Below are positions 22,421-30,838 of a DNA stretch of 49,700 bases, one piece after another (position 1 is the first letter of the stretch; each line of letters begins with the position of its first letter). The DNA is taken from positions 1-49,700 of the forward strand of contig URPV01000004.1 of assembly GCA_900549805.1 (NCBI GenBank), read 5' to 3'. The translations under genes and the position numbers were made by a program. Source of the DNA: an uncultured Veillonella sp. (GTDB lineage Bacteria > Bacillota > Negativicutes > Veillonellales > Veillonellaceae). The notes beneath the pieces are model-generated. The model searched no databases. It saw only the letters and a list, made by a program, of their open reading frames with translations, and was not told the DNA's origin.

Positions 22421-23113
22421 TCAAGACCAAGTCCCCACAGTCGTCGGATGAGCTTGACCTACCACTGGACTTATGATCAAAGAACCCAAGCTCGCATCTA
22501 AGAGCTTATACAAAGCTGCTTCTCTTTGGATCGAGTCTTTCATATCCGCCAATCGTGCTGGCGACATAGCTCCTGCCTTAGCATAGGATTCGTAAGTTTT
22601 AATTTTGCCTTGGGCTTGATTATCTATACTCTTATCCTGTTCTTGGCGGAAGCCCTCATGAAAAGCCTTTAAATCCTTAGGGCTGGCCTTCACAGACTCT
22701 TGAAGACCCCAGTAAGAACCAGCCACTTGCCGGTCCTTTTGGCTTACAAAGGTCTTAGCCAACTGATCATCCCAGGCAAAAGAGACTAAATAACCCACAT
22801 GGTGACCATCGGTATCAGTCCCCTGTACTTGGTAAAGGCGAATCCCTTTCAGCGCATCCCCTTCATAAGTTTTGGCAGAGTTCTTAGCAAGTGACTTACG
22901 AATATTTGTATTAACAGCGGTCAGAGTTTTTGCATCAAACAAGGCTACCTTCTTGCCATTCACATCCACGGCATTCATATCTGTCGATGTAATGCCTGTA
23001 GGCAAAGCGATCGATGTACCTGTAGCGGATTCCACCGAAGCTGCACCTACAGATAGGCTTGCAGCTAAACTTACTAAGCCCGCAGCCATTATACTCACGA
23101 GTGTCTTTTTCAT
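22421..23113 (-). CDS. Secreted protein of unknown function, paralog 1, shortened by in-frame TGA
   Basis: About 230 residues up to the TGA, with a signal peptide (MKKTLVSIMAAGLVSLAASL, cleavage near VGA-A). It shares the LYQVQGTD segment with paralog 2. The start is the ATG at 23113, seven bases after GAGG; the ATG two codons earlier touches the ribosome site. Homologous sequence continues in frame for 50 codons past the stop (22268-22420), so the full-length product would be about 281 residues. The shortened protein would lack the conserved last beta-rich block; it may be inactive, or the stop may be read through or be a sequence error. Function unknown. Confidence 0.75.
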   Translation of the reverse strand: MKKTLVSIMAAGLVSLAASLSVGAASVESATGTSIALPTGITSTDMNAVDVNGKKVALFDAKTLTAVNTNIRKSLAKNSAKTYEGDALKGIRLYQVQGTDTDGHHVGYLVSFAWDDQLAKTFVSQKDRQVAGSYWGLQESVKASPKDLKAFHEGFRQEQDKSIDNQAQGKIKTYESYAKAGAMSPARLADMKDSIQREAALYKLLDASLGSLIISPVVGQAHPTTVGTWS

Positions 23114-23288
23114 AACCATTCCTCATTGCACGCTAACGATCCATCTATGACAAATCATCAACCTTTATCATATATAGTCATATACTTGTAGATCTAGGGT
23201 CATTATACAATATATTTTCATGCTATGCTTAGTTTTACCCATGGTACAATATAAATATTCTATTAATTCTTCTAGGAGGGGCTCGACC

Positions 23289-24176
23289 ATGTGGCAAGCT
23301 AGATTCATCTTAATTATGGCTGCTTTTTTCTGGGGGTCTACCTTTATCTTCCAACGCACCGTAACTGATCTCCTATCACCTACAGGCTATAATGCCCTCC
23401 GCTTTGCCCTAGGCGCCTTTACTCTTGTTCCTATCATGGCCCTAGTCAAAGATTCAAAGCCTGTAGAGAAAGGCCGCTTCCCGCTGGCTCTTGCAGGATT
23501 CTTAGCAGCCCTCTTCCTCTTTACGGGAACCAGCCTTCAACAATACGCCATCCAATTCGAAACAGCTGGTAAAACCGCCTTCATTACAGGCCTCTATATC
23601 GTTCTGGTCCCCCTAGTCGGTCTCTTTATCGGTCAAGCCATTACCTACTTAGCCTTGGGTGGCGTCATAGTAGCCCTCCTAGGGGCGGGCCTCTTAACAC
23701 TCCACGGAGGGCTAGCCATTTCTTGGGCTGACGCCCTCCTACTCATATCCACCCTCTTTTGGGTCGGTCACATCTTAGTCCTCAACGTCTTCGCCAAACA
23801 GTACCCGGCCCTCCGCCTAGCCTGCATTCAATTTCTCTTCGTATCCCTCCTATCGGCTCTAGCCAGTCTTCTCTTTGCCCCCTTCCACTGGGACCAAGCC
23901 TTGACTGCCTGGCCGGCCATCCTATGGGGTGGTTGCCTATCTGTAAGTTTGGGATTTACAGGACAACTGGTGGGACAAACCAAAATCCCACCTACGGAAG
24001 CCTCCCTCCTTATGAGTTTAGAAATGGTCTTTGGCGCCATTTTAGGTTATCTTGTCCTAGGTGAAAGCCTAACGGGCTATGAGTTTATCGGTGTAATTCT
24101 CATGTCGGCAGGCATCGTCCTAGCCCAATTGCCATCCCCTTGGAAACTAGGACCCATCCTTGGATCCAAGAAATGA
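23289..24176 (+). CDS. EamA/DMT-family transporter
   Basis: A 295-residue protein with ten predicted membrane helices in two EamA repeats. The first repeat has AAFFWGSTFIFQRT and LRFALGAF, the second ALLLISTLFWVGHILVLN and ASLLMSLEMVFGAILGYLVLGE, then GVILMSAGIVLA. Members export amino acids or other metabolites; the substrate is unknown. An open frame extends back to 23220, but the ATG at 23289, nine bases after AGGAGG, begins the first helix correctly. It precedes the prenyltransferase by 69 bp and may be co-transcribed. Confidence 0.9.
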   Translation: MWQARFILIMAAFFWGSTFIFQRTVTDLLSPTGYNALRFALGAFTLVPIMALVKDSKPVEKGRFPLALAGFLAALFLFTGTSLQQYAIQFETAGKTAFITGLYIVLVPLVGLFIGQAITYLALGGVIVALLGAGLLTLHGGLAISWADALLLISTLFWVGHILVLNVFAKQYPALRLACIQFLFVSLLSALASLLFAPFHWDQALTAWPAILWGGCLSVSLGFTGQLVGQTKIPPTEASLLMSLEMVFGAILGYLVLGESLTGYEFIGVILMSAGIVLAQLPSPWKLGPILGSKK

Positions 24177-24245
24177 TATACTTATACTAGTTTGAATCAT
24201 ATGGTGACCAGTATCTACATACCTGGTTCTAGTTTGGAGGATTTT

Positions 24246-25154
24246 ATGTTTCGCGAATTTATCGCTCTCATCCGGCCTCGCACATTAGCAGCGGCCTTTA
24301 GCCCTGTGCTCTTAGGGGCCGCCTTTTCCTTCTTTGCCGGTCTCTTTCCCTTTGATGGTTTAGGATGGTCTATCTTCTACACCATCCTCATTTTCTTAGC
24401 CGTCGTATCCGCTCAAATGGTGGCTAACATGTGGAATGAATACTGCGATTATAAGTCTGGTCTCGACCATGGCCAAAAGGCTGGTAATGCAGGGTCTATC
24501 GTCAAGGGTCACATGAGTCCCTCCCTGGTCCTTACCTTCTTAAAAATTACCATGGTGATTCCTATCATCATCGGTCTCTTCCTATCCTGGAAGATTACCT
24601 GGGCTTATTTACCTGTAGGTCTCCTCTGTATCTTGGTCTCCTTCCTCTACTCTGGCGGGCCTCTTCCTATCTCTCGAACCCCGTTAGGAGAAGTGGCCTC
24701 TGGTCTCACCATGGGCTGTGCTATCGTCCTTATCACCGCCTTCGCCTGGCTACGCGATATTCCGGCGGCCCTTATCATCCCGGCCTTGCCTTCCACTCTC
24801 TTGGTAGGCATGATTATGTTCGTCAACAACATTCGAGATATCAACAATGACCGCAAACACGGCCGCAAGACTCTAGCTATCCTACTAGGTAAGGATAAGG
24901 CTCTCAGCCTCTTGGGTATGTTGGTCTGGTTCAATCCTATCTGGATTGCCACCTGGATTTACTCTGGTGTCCTCCCCCTCTATACGGGCTTAGTCTTCAT
25001 CGCGGTTATCCCTGGCCTTCAAGCAGTTAAGATCCTTGGTCGCTATGCTGATGCAGTCCACGCTGATAAGGCTATGGGCAAGATCGCCGCCTCTACCATT
25101 CTCTACCATGTGATACTGGCTCTGACCTTAATCCTAGGCAAACTACTTAAATAA
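24246..25154 (+). CDS. menA: 1,4-dihydroxy-2-naphthoate polyprenyltransferase-like (UbiA/MenA family)
   Basis: A 302-residue membrane prenyltransferase with eight or nine helices. The first Asp-rich motif is ANMWNEYCDYKSGLD and the second VNNIRDINNDRKHGRKTLA, both as in MenA, which attaches the polyprenyl chain in menaquinone synthesis. No other men gene is in the window, so a different UbiA-family prenyl acceptor remains possible. Start is the ATG at 24246, five bases after GGAGG; an upstream in-frame ATG at 24192 has no ribosome site. A terminator follows at 25170. Confidence 0.85.
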   Translation: MFREFIALIRPRTLAAAFSPVLLGAAFSFFAGLFPFDGLGWSIFYTILIFLAVVSAQMVANMWNEYCDYKSGLDHGQKAGNAGSIVKGHMSPSLVLTFLKITMVIPIIIGLFLSWKITWAYLPVGLLCILVSFLYSGGPLPISRTPLGEVASGLTMGCAIVLITAFAWLRDIPAALIIPALPSTLLVGMIMFVNNIRDINNDRKHGRKTLAILLGKDKALSLLGMLVWFNPIWIATWIYSGVLPLYTGLVFIAVIPGLQAVKILGRYADAVHADKAMGKIAASTILYHVILALTLILGKLLK

Positions 25155-25169
25155 TCATAGTATCCAAAC

Positions 25170-25211
25170 AAAGCCCCCATGGATTCAAATTCGAATCTAT
25201 GGGGGCTTTCA
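25170..25211 (+). terminator. Intrinsic terminator after menA
   Basis: AAAGCCCCCAT (25170-25180) pairs with ATGGGGGCTTT (25199-25209), with an inner GATTC/GAATC stem, then a short T-rich tract (TTTCATT). Confidence 0.82.
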
Positions 25212-25391
25212 TTAAATTAGATGTCACCTATTGGTCATGGATTAAGCCTCTACCAATGCGACAAGAAATCGGCTTCCATAGTTTAAAGCTATAGCGAAAA
25301 GATTTTAAATACTACTGTACTGATATGAAATAAAATAGTACAATATATTCATATTAATAAATATAGTAATCAATTAATAAGGAGAATGACT

Positions 25392-26195
25392 ATGAAAAAG
25401 ATTTGGGCCCTCGCTGCTGCGGCAGTATTAGGTGCAGCAGTTCTCTTATCTGGCTGCGGCTCCTCCACTTCCTCCAATACCAAACTCGTAGTTGGTGCAT
25501 CCCCTGTACCACATGCGGAAATCTTGGAGCAAGTTAAACCAATCCTCGCCAAAGAGGGAATCGACCTTGAAATTAAAGAATTCACTGATTATGTAACACC
25601 AAACACAGCCTTGGACGAAAAAGCCATCGATGCTAACTTCTTCCAAACCGTTCCTTACATGAATAACTTTGTTAAAGACCATCCAATGGATATTGTCTTT
25701 GTTGGTGGTGTCCACATCGAACCAATTGGCCTTTACTCTCATAAGGTAAAATCCATTTCTGAAATTGCCAATGGTTCCAAAATTGCTATTCCAAACGATC
25801 CTACCAACGGTGGCCGTGGCCTTCTTCTCTTGCAAAAGGCTGGCCTTATCCAGTTGAAGGATGGCGGTTCTGATAAGTCTACCGTACAAGATATCATAGC
25901 TAACCCTAAAAACCTCCAAATCGTTGAATTGGAAGCAGCTCAATTACCTCGTTCTCTCGATGATGTAGAAGCGGCGGTTATCAACGTTAACTATGCGCTT
26001 GAGGCCAAGCTCGATCCATCTAAGGACGCTTTAATCTTGGAAGATAAGGATTCCCCTTATGTAAATGGTATCGTTGTTCGCAAAGGCGACGAAAATCGTC
26101 CAGAAATCAAAAAATTGGTAGAAGCTTTGCAAACACCTGAAATCAAGCAGTTCATCCAAGAAAAGTACCACGGTGCTGTAGTGCCTGGTTTCTAG
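25392..26195 (+). CDS. metQ: Methionine-binding lipoprotein MetQ, copy 1
   Basis: A 267-residue NlpA/MetQ family lipoprotein. The signal peptide ends in the lipobox LLSGCG, so Cys is lipidated. The fold markers are ASPVPHAEILEQVKP, FFQTVPYMNNF, the GGVHIEPIGLYSHK motif, AIPNDPTNGGRGLLLLQ and LPRSLDDVEAAVINVNYA. It delivers methionine or a related ligand to the MetNI transporter encoded at 14135-15815. ATG at 25392 is seven bases from GGAG; the ATG two codons earlier is too close. No riboswitch was recognised in the 180-bp leader. A second copy follows after 94 bp. Confidence 0.93.
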   Translation: MKKIWALAAAAVLGAAVLLSGCGSSTSSNTKLVVGASPVPHAEILEQVKPILAKEGIDLEIKEFTDYVTPNTALDEKAIDANFFQTVPYMNNFVKDHPMDIVFVGGVHIEPIGLYSHKVKSISEIANGSKIAIPNDPTNGGRGLLLLQKAGLIQLKDGGSDKSTVQDIIANPKNLQIVELEAAQLPRSLDDVEAAVINVNYALEAKLDPSKDALILEDKDSPYVNGIVVRKGDENRPEIKKLVEALQTPEIKQFIQEKYHGAVVPGF

Positions 26196-26257
26196 ACTAA
26201 TCCCTATATACTATACCTAAGCCTCTCCAATCTGGGAGGGCACCTCTTATTTTAAAA

Positions 26258-26274
26258 ACTAGCTCTTAGCTAGT
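26258..26274. repeat. Inverted repeat ahead of metQ copy 2
   Basis: ACTAGCT-CTT-AGCTAGT, a perfect 7-bp stem with a 3-base loop, ending 2-3 bp before the ribosome site of the second metQ. It could adjust expression of copy 2 relative to copy 1. Confidence 0.5.
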
Positions 26275-26289
26275 AAAAGGAGACATATC

Positions 26290-27111
26290 ATGAAAAAAAT
26301 CTGGGCTATTGCAGCAACAGCTGCTCTTTCTGCCGCCCTCCTCTTGACAGGTTGCGGCAGCGACAAAAGCACCCCATCCTCTTCTAATGGGAATGCTAAG
26401 ATTATCGTAGGTGCTACACCTGTGCCACATGCTGAAATCTTAGAAGAGATTAAGCCAATCCTAGCTAAAGAAGGTGTTGACCTTGAAATCAAAGAATTCA
26501 ACGACTACAATACACCAAATGCCGCGGTAAACGAAAAGGAAATCGATGCTAACTTCTACCAACACCAACCATACCTGGATGAATGGAATACAGCAAATAA
26601 TGCCCACCTCGTATCCGTTGGGGGTGTTCACATCGAACCTATGGGGATCTATTCCCACACTATCAAGGACATCAAAAATGTGCCTGATGGTGCTAAGGTA
26701 GCTATTCCTAATGACCCATCCAACGGTGGACGTGCCCTCCTTCTCCTACAAAAACAAGGTCTCATCACCTTGAAAGACGGTGGCTCTGCTAAATCTACAG
26801 TAGCAGATATCACGGCTAACCCTAAAAATCTTCAATTCGTAGAATTGGAAGCACCTCAATTGCCACGTTCTTTGGACGACGTAGCCATTGCTGTCATCAA
26901 TACTAACTTTGCTATCAAAGCAGGTCTCAATCCTACTAAAGATGCCATCGCCATCGAAGGTAACGACTCTCCATACGTAAATATCTTGGTTGTACGTGAC
27001 GGGGACCAAAACCGTCCGGAAATCCAAAAACTCATGAAAGCTTTACAATCCCCTGAAGTAAAGAAATTCATTCAAGATAAGTACCAAGGCGCGATCTTGC
27101 CAGCCTTCTAA
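26290..27111 (+). CDS. metQ: Methionine-binding lipoprotein MetQ, copy 2
   Basis: A 273-residue paralog of the preceding gene with lipobox LLTGCG. Most blocks are conserved (ATPVPHAEILEEIKPILAKE, GGVHIEPMGIYSH, AIPNDPSNGGRALLLLQKQG, LPRSLDDVAIAVINTNFA). Ligand-pocket neighbours differ: FYQHQPYLDEW here against FFQTVPYMNNF in copy 1, and SPYVNILVVRDGD against SPYVNGIVVRKGD. This suggests different ligand preference (for example another methionine derivative). ATG follows GGAG by seven bases. A strong bidirectional terminator follows. Confidence 0.93.
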   Translation: MKKIWAIAATAALSAALLLTGCGSDKSTPSSSNGNAKIIVGATPVPHAEILEEIKPILAKEGVDLEIKEFNDYNTPNAAVNEKEIDANFYQHQPYLDEWNTANNAHLVSVGGVHIEPMGIYSHTIKDIKNVPDGAKVAIPNDPSNGGRALLLLQKQGLITLKDGGSAKSTVADITANPKNLQFVELEAPQLPRSLDDVAIAVINTNFAIKAGLNPTKDAIAIEGNDSPYVNILVVRDGDQNRPEIQKLMKALQSPEVKKFIQDKYQGAILPAF

Positions 27112-27150
27112 TAGCTAGTAAGAATCCCTATCGAAAACAAGAAACAAAAC

Positions 27151-27197
27151 AAAAGCCTGTAGGATATGTTCCACGAACATGTCCTACAGGCTTTTTC
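27151..27197. terminator. Bidirectional terminator between metQ copy 2 and the 27238 gene
   Basis: AAAAGCCTGTAGGA (27151-27164) pairs with TCCTACAGGCTTTT (27182-27195), with an inner TGTTC/GAACA stem and T runs on both strands. Confidence 0.88.
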
Positions 27198-27237
27198 TTA
27201 TCTTGTTTATAGTATATGTAGTATTACTAGAAGTTGA

Positions 27238-28092
27238 CTAGCGATCAACGCCCATAGCAAAGCCAAAATCCTTAGCTTGACTAGTGCGAACACCATCTAC
27301 ATATAAGACCTTTTCCTTGGTCATAATAGAGGATTCTTCTTCTGTTAAAACTAAGTGGTAACGATGAACAGCCTCCCCATTAACTGTAATAATGGACATG
27401 GACAGTTTACCATCTTGATTGGAAACGTTATAGATTGCTTCTACAGGGTTACCATTAATTTTATAGTCCTTAACAGTAAGAACTGTTTTATAAGTACTAG
27501 ACCCCCAGGAACCTTGAATAGCTTCCATCATATTCCAAGGGATGCGGTCTTGGGTATAGTAAGTTTTACTAGGGTCAAAGGTATCCAAGCTAGCCGTAGC
27601 TGCGTTCATAACTAATGGGAAATAATCCTTCTGGGTCTTAGGATACTGGCTAGAGGAAGCCATGCGAACTAGGTAAGGAGTTCCACCTAAATCTACGGTC
27701 TTTTCCTCAAAAACCTTTTCCAAAGGGGCTGTCTTAGCATCTGGCGATACAAAAGGAGCCTTTTGAACATCTATGTATACTTGAGGACTTGTAGAGGCAT
27801 CCTTTGGATAATAGAGTTCTGGGTACTCATAGCGCACATAGCGACGGCCATTGGCAATGCTATCATCAGACGCAGCCAAGGTACCAGGCAAAACAATGAC
27901 TAGGTTCTTTTGGTTATCAAAGCGAACTTTCATAGTATCCCGAATGAAGGGTACATCCCGCAAGAGAGCCTTCTTGTCATGGGTAAAGGTAGCCATCCCA
28001 TCATCAGGTACATAATCGTATTGCTTAGCAGCCCAGACAGAACTGGCCATCATGAAGGCCATACCAGTCAGAATTAATGATTTCAATTTCAT
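27238..28092 (-). CDS. Secreted protein of unknown function
   Basis: About 284 residues with a signal peptide (MKLKSLILTGMAFMMASSVW, cleavage after VWA-A). The mature part looks beta-rich, with repeated tyrosines (YVRYEYPELYYPKD) and no catalytic motif I can identify. A TTG at 28098 is too close to the ribosome site AGAAGG; the ATG at 28092, nine bases away, is preferred. It follows pyrE by 17 bp on the same strand and is probably in the same transcript, which ends at the terminator at 27151-27197. Function not recognised. Confidence 0.75.
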   Translation of the reverse strand: MKLKSLILTGMAFMMASSVWAAKQYDYVPDDGMATFTHDKKALLRDVPFIRDTMKVRFDNQKNLVIVLPGTLAASDDSIANGRRYVRYEYPELYYPKDASTSPQVYIDVQKAPFVSPDAKTAPLEKVFEEKTVDLGGTPYLVRMASSSQYPKTQKDYFPLVMNAATASLDTFDPSKTYYTQDRIPWNMMEAIQGSWGSSTYKTVLTVKDYKINGNPVEAIYNVSNQDGKLSMSIITVNGEAVHRYHLVLTEEESSIMTKEKVLYVDGVRTSQAKDFGFAMGVDR

Positions 28093-28109
28093 GAGCAAGA
28101 CCTTCTCTC

Positions 28110-28751
28110 TTATACGCCGTATTGATCCCGATAGGCCCGCATATCATCTAAGTGTGGTGCGTACTCTGGGTTCTTTTCTATGAAGGCTAACAAATCATCC
28201 AAATCGATAATGGAGAAGACTTGGCAGCCGTAGTCCCGTTCTACCTCTTGGATCGCAGACAAGTCACCTTTACCTTTTTCTTTTCGATTGAGAGCAATCA
28301 AAACACCAGCCAATTGAGCCTTGTTTTCCTCGATAATAGTCATAGACTCACGGATAGCCGTACCCGCTGTGATAACGTCATCTACAAGGAGGATTTTACC
28401 TTGTAAAGGAGACCCGATGAGGTTGCCTCCTTCGCCATGGTCCTTCTTTTCCTTGCGGTTAAAGCAAACTGGTGTATCCACACCATACTTGTTAAAGAGG
28501 GCCACGGATACAGTGGTCGCGATAGGAATCCCCTTATAAGCTGGGCCAAAGAGGACATCGTAGGTCAAACCGGATGCCTGGATAGCTTGGGCGTAGAATT
28601 CGCCGAGCTTAGCCAGGTCCTTCCCTGTATTAAAAAGACCGGCATTAAAGAAATAAGGGGATTTACGACCAGATTTCAGTGTGAATTCACCAAACTTTAA
28701 AACCTTACGGGACAGGGCGAATTCGATAAAGTCGTGTTTGTATTGTTCCAT
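28110..28751 (-). CDS. pyrE: Orotate phosphoribosyltransferase
   Basis: Adds ribose 5-phosphate from PRPP to orotate to make OMP in pyrimidine synthesis. The 213-residue protein has KFGEFTLKSGRKSPYFFNAG at the N terminus, AYKGIPIA, the mobile loop NRKEKKDHGEGG, and the PRPP motif ILLVDDVITAGTAIRES. It lies between an exonuclease gene and a secreted-protein gene on the minus strand, and pyrF is on the opposite strand nearby. No pyrimidine attenuator is recognisable in the 42-bp gap upstream. Confidence 0.95.
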   Translation of the reverse strand: MEQYKHDFIEFALSRKVLKFGEFTLKSGRKSPYFFNAGLFNTGKDLAKLGEFYAQAIQASGLTYDVLFGPAYKGIPIATTVSVALFNKYGVDTPVCFNRKEKKDHGEGGNLIGSPLQGKILLVDDVITAGTAIRESMTIIEENKAQLAGVLIALNRKEKGKGDLSAIQEVERDYGCQVFSIIDLDDLLAFIEKNPEYAPHLDDMRAYRDQYGV

Positions 28752-28793
28752 GATGACCTCTCCAATAACATTAGAAACTGTAATTATTATACC

Positions 28794-29426
28794 TTAAAAA
28801 AGGCTAGTTTGCTGACTAGCAGCTTCCTCTTCTTGCAGTTTTGCCTGACGTGCCCTATGCTTGTCTTCGATAAAATCCTCTAGGGGAACCTTGATAACAG
28901 ACAAGAGTTCTGGTAAGGAGTTTGTATGGGTCTCCTTAGCTGCAGCTGTAGCAATCTTTGCACAGGTTTCCGCATCATCTAAGGCATAGTGGTGCCTAAA
29001 TTCCACACCCAAGTAGGTCCCCACTGTATTGAGCTTATGGTTGACCAAGGTTGGCCATACCTTACGGGCGATCTTTACAGTATCAGCAAATTGGTTGTCC
29101 GGCCAAGCTAGTTTGTAGTGGTCCAAGGTGGCCCGGAGGACACCCACATCAAAGCGAGCGTTATGGGCTAGTATGATGCGGTCTTTCAAACAGGTTTCAT
29201 AAATATCAGGCCAAAGCTGATCAAAGGTAGGCGCATTAGCAACCTCCTTGGGGTGAATACCATGTACTGCTGTGCAGTCTGGATCAAAAGTTTGGAAGGG
29301 GGGCTTAATCAAGGAATACCAAGTATCCTTAATGGCCCCATTCTCCACCACTGTACAAGCCAGTGACAAGGCAGAGTTAGGAAATTTATTGGCCGTTTCA
29401 AAGTCTATGGCCACAAAGTTTAACAT
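28794..29426 (-). CDS. DnaQ-like 3'-5' exonuclease (DEDDh)
   Basis: A 210-residue exonuclease of the DNA polymerase III epsilon type. The DEDDh residues are in FVAIDFETA (D, E), AHNARFDVGVLR (D) and HHYALDDAETCAKI (H, D). The chain is longer than the catalytic core by a charged, Q-rich tail (LEDFIEDKHRARQAKLQEEE). It probably degrades DNA or RNA in repair; whether it works with a polymerase is unknown. It starts the minus-strand group with pyrE and the secreted protein. Confidence 0.88.
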   Translation of the reverse strand: MLNFVAIDFETANKFPNSALSLACTVVENGAIKDTWYSLIKPPFQTFDPDCTAVHGIHPKEVANAPTFDQLWPDIYETCLKDRIILAHNARFDVGVLRATLDHYKLAWPDNQFADTVKIARKVWPTLVNHKLNTVGTYLGVEFRHHYALDDAETCAKIATAAAKETHTNSLPELLSVIKVPLEDFIEDKHRARQAKLQEEEAASQQTSLF

Positions 29427-29531
29427 ATAAACCTCTTTCTATTGGAATTCTCGGTTTCATAGAGACCTGAGAGAATCATACTATATGTCTATACTGATAG
29501 ACCAACTATCCTAATTATTATAGCATTTTCC

Positions 29532-29561
29532 TTGAAAGTCAGCCTGTAAATTCGCTACAAT
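29532..29561 (+). promoter_or_regulatory. Candidate promoter of pyrF
   Basis: TTGAAA (29532-29537), an 18-bp spacer and TACAAT (29556-29561), about 38 bp before the pyrF ATG. Confidence 0.6.
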
Positions 29562-29598
29562 AGATAGAGATTTATAGGCATATATAAGGAGCATTCTA

Positions 29599-30315
29599 AT
29601 GGCAGATGAAAGATTAATCGTCGCACTCGACGTTTCCACAATGAATCAAATGAAGGATATCGTATCTTCCTTAGGCGATTCCGTATCTTTTTACAAGGTT
29701 GGAATGGAACTCTTCTATGCAGAAGGAGAACAAACGGTTCGCTACCTGCAAGAAGAGGGAAAACAAGTCTTCTTAGACCTTAAGCTGCACGACATCCCTA
29801 ACACCGTAGCCCATGGGGTCGCTAGCCTCACCCGTTTGGGTGCCAACCTGCTCACCATTCATGGCCAAGGGGGGGCTATCATGATGGAGCAAGCTGTGAA
29901 GGCAGCTAAGGAAACGGCTGCCCAATTGGGTGTGGAGCGGCCTAAGCTCCTAGCTATTACTGCCCTTACCTCCTTCGACGATGAAAACTGGGTTAAGATT
30001 GGTGGCCAACTTCCCATCGCTGACCAAGTTATCAAGTTGGCAAAATTAGCTAAAGATTCCGGCATGGACGGGGTTGTTTGCTCCCCCTTGGAAGCAAAGA
30101 TGATCCGTCAGGCCTGTGGCCCTGATTTTCTCATCGTAACCCCAGGCGTTCGCCCTTCCTTCGCTGCTAGTGATGACCAAAAACGGATTGCCACACCAGC
30201 TAAGGCTCTCCAAGATGGAGCTTCTCGCCTGGTAGTAGGCCGGCCTATTACCACCGCTAAGGACCGCAAAGAAGCCGCCCGCCTCATTAACGAGGAAATC
30301 GCCACTGTTAAGTAA
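29599..30315 (+). CDS. pyrF: Orotidine 5'-phosphate decarboxylase
   Basis: Decarboxylates OMP to UMP. The 238-residue barrel has the start IVALDVSTMNQ, YKVGMELFYAEG, the catalytic DLKLHDIPNTV (the D-x-K-x-x-D signature), GVVCSPLEA, VTPGVRPS and VVGRPIT. ATG is seven bases from AAGGAG. It is transcribed alone, opposite to pyrE, from the promoter at 29532, and ends in a very strong hairpin. Confidence 0.96.
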   Translation: MADERLIVALDVSTMNQMKDIVSSLGDSVSFYKVGMELFYAEGEQTVRYLQEEGKQVFLDLKLHDIPNTVAHGVASLTRLGANLLTIHGQGGAIMMEQAVKAAKETAAQLGVERPKLLAITALTSFDDENWVKIGGQLPIADQVIKLAKLAKDSGMDGVVCSPLEAKMIRQACGPDFLIVTPGVRPSFAASDDQKRIATPAKALQDGASRLVVGRPITTAKDRKEAARLINEEIATVK

Positions 30316-30323
30316 GATTAAGA

Positions 30324-30367
30324 ACTAGAAAAGCCAGGAAACAGATTTGTTTCCTGGCTTTTCTAGT
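30324..30367. terminator. Bidirectional terminator with a 20-bp perfect stem
   Basis: The arms 30324-30343 and 30348-30367 are perfectly complementary over 20 bp with a 4-base loop (GATT), with internal runs of A and T (GAAAAGCC/GGCTTTTC). It lies between convergent pyrF and the small gene ending at 30385. Confidence 0.85.
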
Positions 30368-30384
30368 ATCCCAATAGGTATACA

Positions 30385-30711
30385 TTATCGTTCCCACTTT
30401 ACTTTTTTAGGGGCTGTTTGCAAAATGATATTCATGCCATCCCGTTTAACTTGCACAGAAAAGTCCCCTTCTCCTTGTTTGAAGTAATCCATTTTCACAT
30501 CCAAGAGGAGTTTTCCGATTTGGGTTTCCAAGCTATCGGTTAAATATTCCCGATAAAGTTCTTCCTTAGCCGAGCGAGGGGCCGGTTTTTTAATGGCTTC
30601 TGCCTTCTTTTGCTCCTCCATCATTTGCTCTTCTGCTGGCGCTGTTTCTACCCAGCCCTTAAACATATCCTTATCAGATAAGCCCTTTTGGATTTTTGTA
30701 TGCTTCGCCAT
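30385..30711 (-). CDS. Small charged protein of unknown function
   Basis: A 108-residue soluble protein rich in K, E and M. The first 45 residues look disordered or coiled (EEQMMEEQKKAEAIKKPAP). The second half is predicted helical, then beta (SLETQIGKLLLDVKMDYFKQ, then DFSVQVKRDGMNIILQ). No family recognised. Expression looks real: AAAGGAG lies six bases before the ATG and it has its own terminator. A 127-bp gap separates it from the heptosyltransferase gene. Confidence 0.75.
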   Translation of the reverse strand: MAKHTKIQKGLSDKDMFKGWVETAPAEEQMMEEQKKAEAIKKPAPRSAKEELYREYLTDSLETQIGKLLLDVKMDYFKQGEGDFSVQVKRDGMNIILQTAPKKVKWER

Positions 30712-30838
30712 ATATATCTCCTTTTTATCATCTACTATCTTCTCGCGACAGGCTAGTGGTAAGCCTTATAGGACCATAGTACTCCAACTGATAAACTCAG
30801 ACAAGTCTCTACCCCCCACTCAATCTGAGGCAAAAAAG

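Noticed and set aside
22370..22425. Selenocysteine reading of the in-frame TGA in the secreted paralog
   Set aside because: The sequence after the TGA forms no convincing bacterial SECIS hairpin, the paralog has Arg rather than Cys here, and exported structural proteins of this sort are not known selenoproteins.
23220..23288. 23-residue N-terminal extension of the EamA transporter
   Set aside because: It has no ribosome site, while the ATG at 23289 follows AGGAGG and begins the first membrane helix.
25212..25391. SAM riboswitch or T-box upstream of metQ copy 1
   Set aside because: The leader lacks the SAM-I core and the T-box motif; only AT-rich promoter-like sequence is visible.
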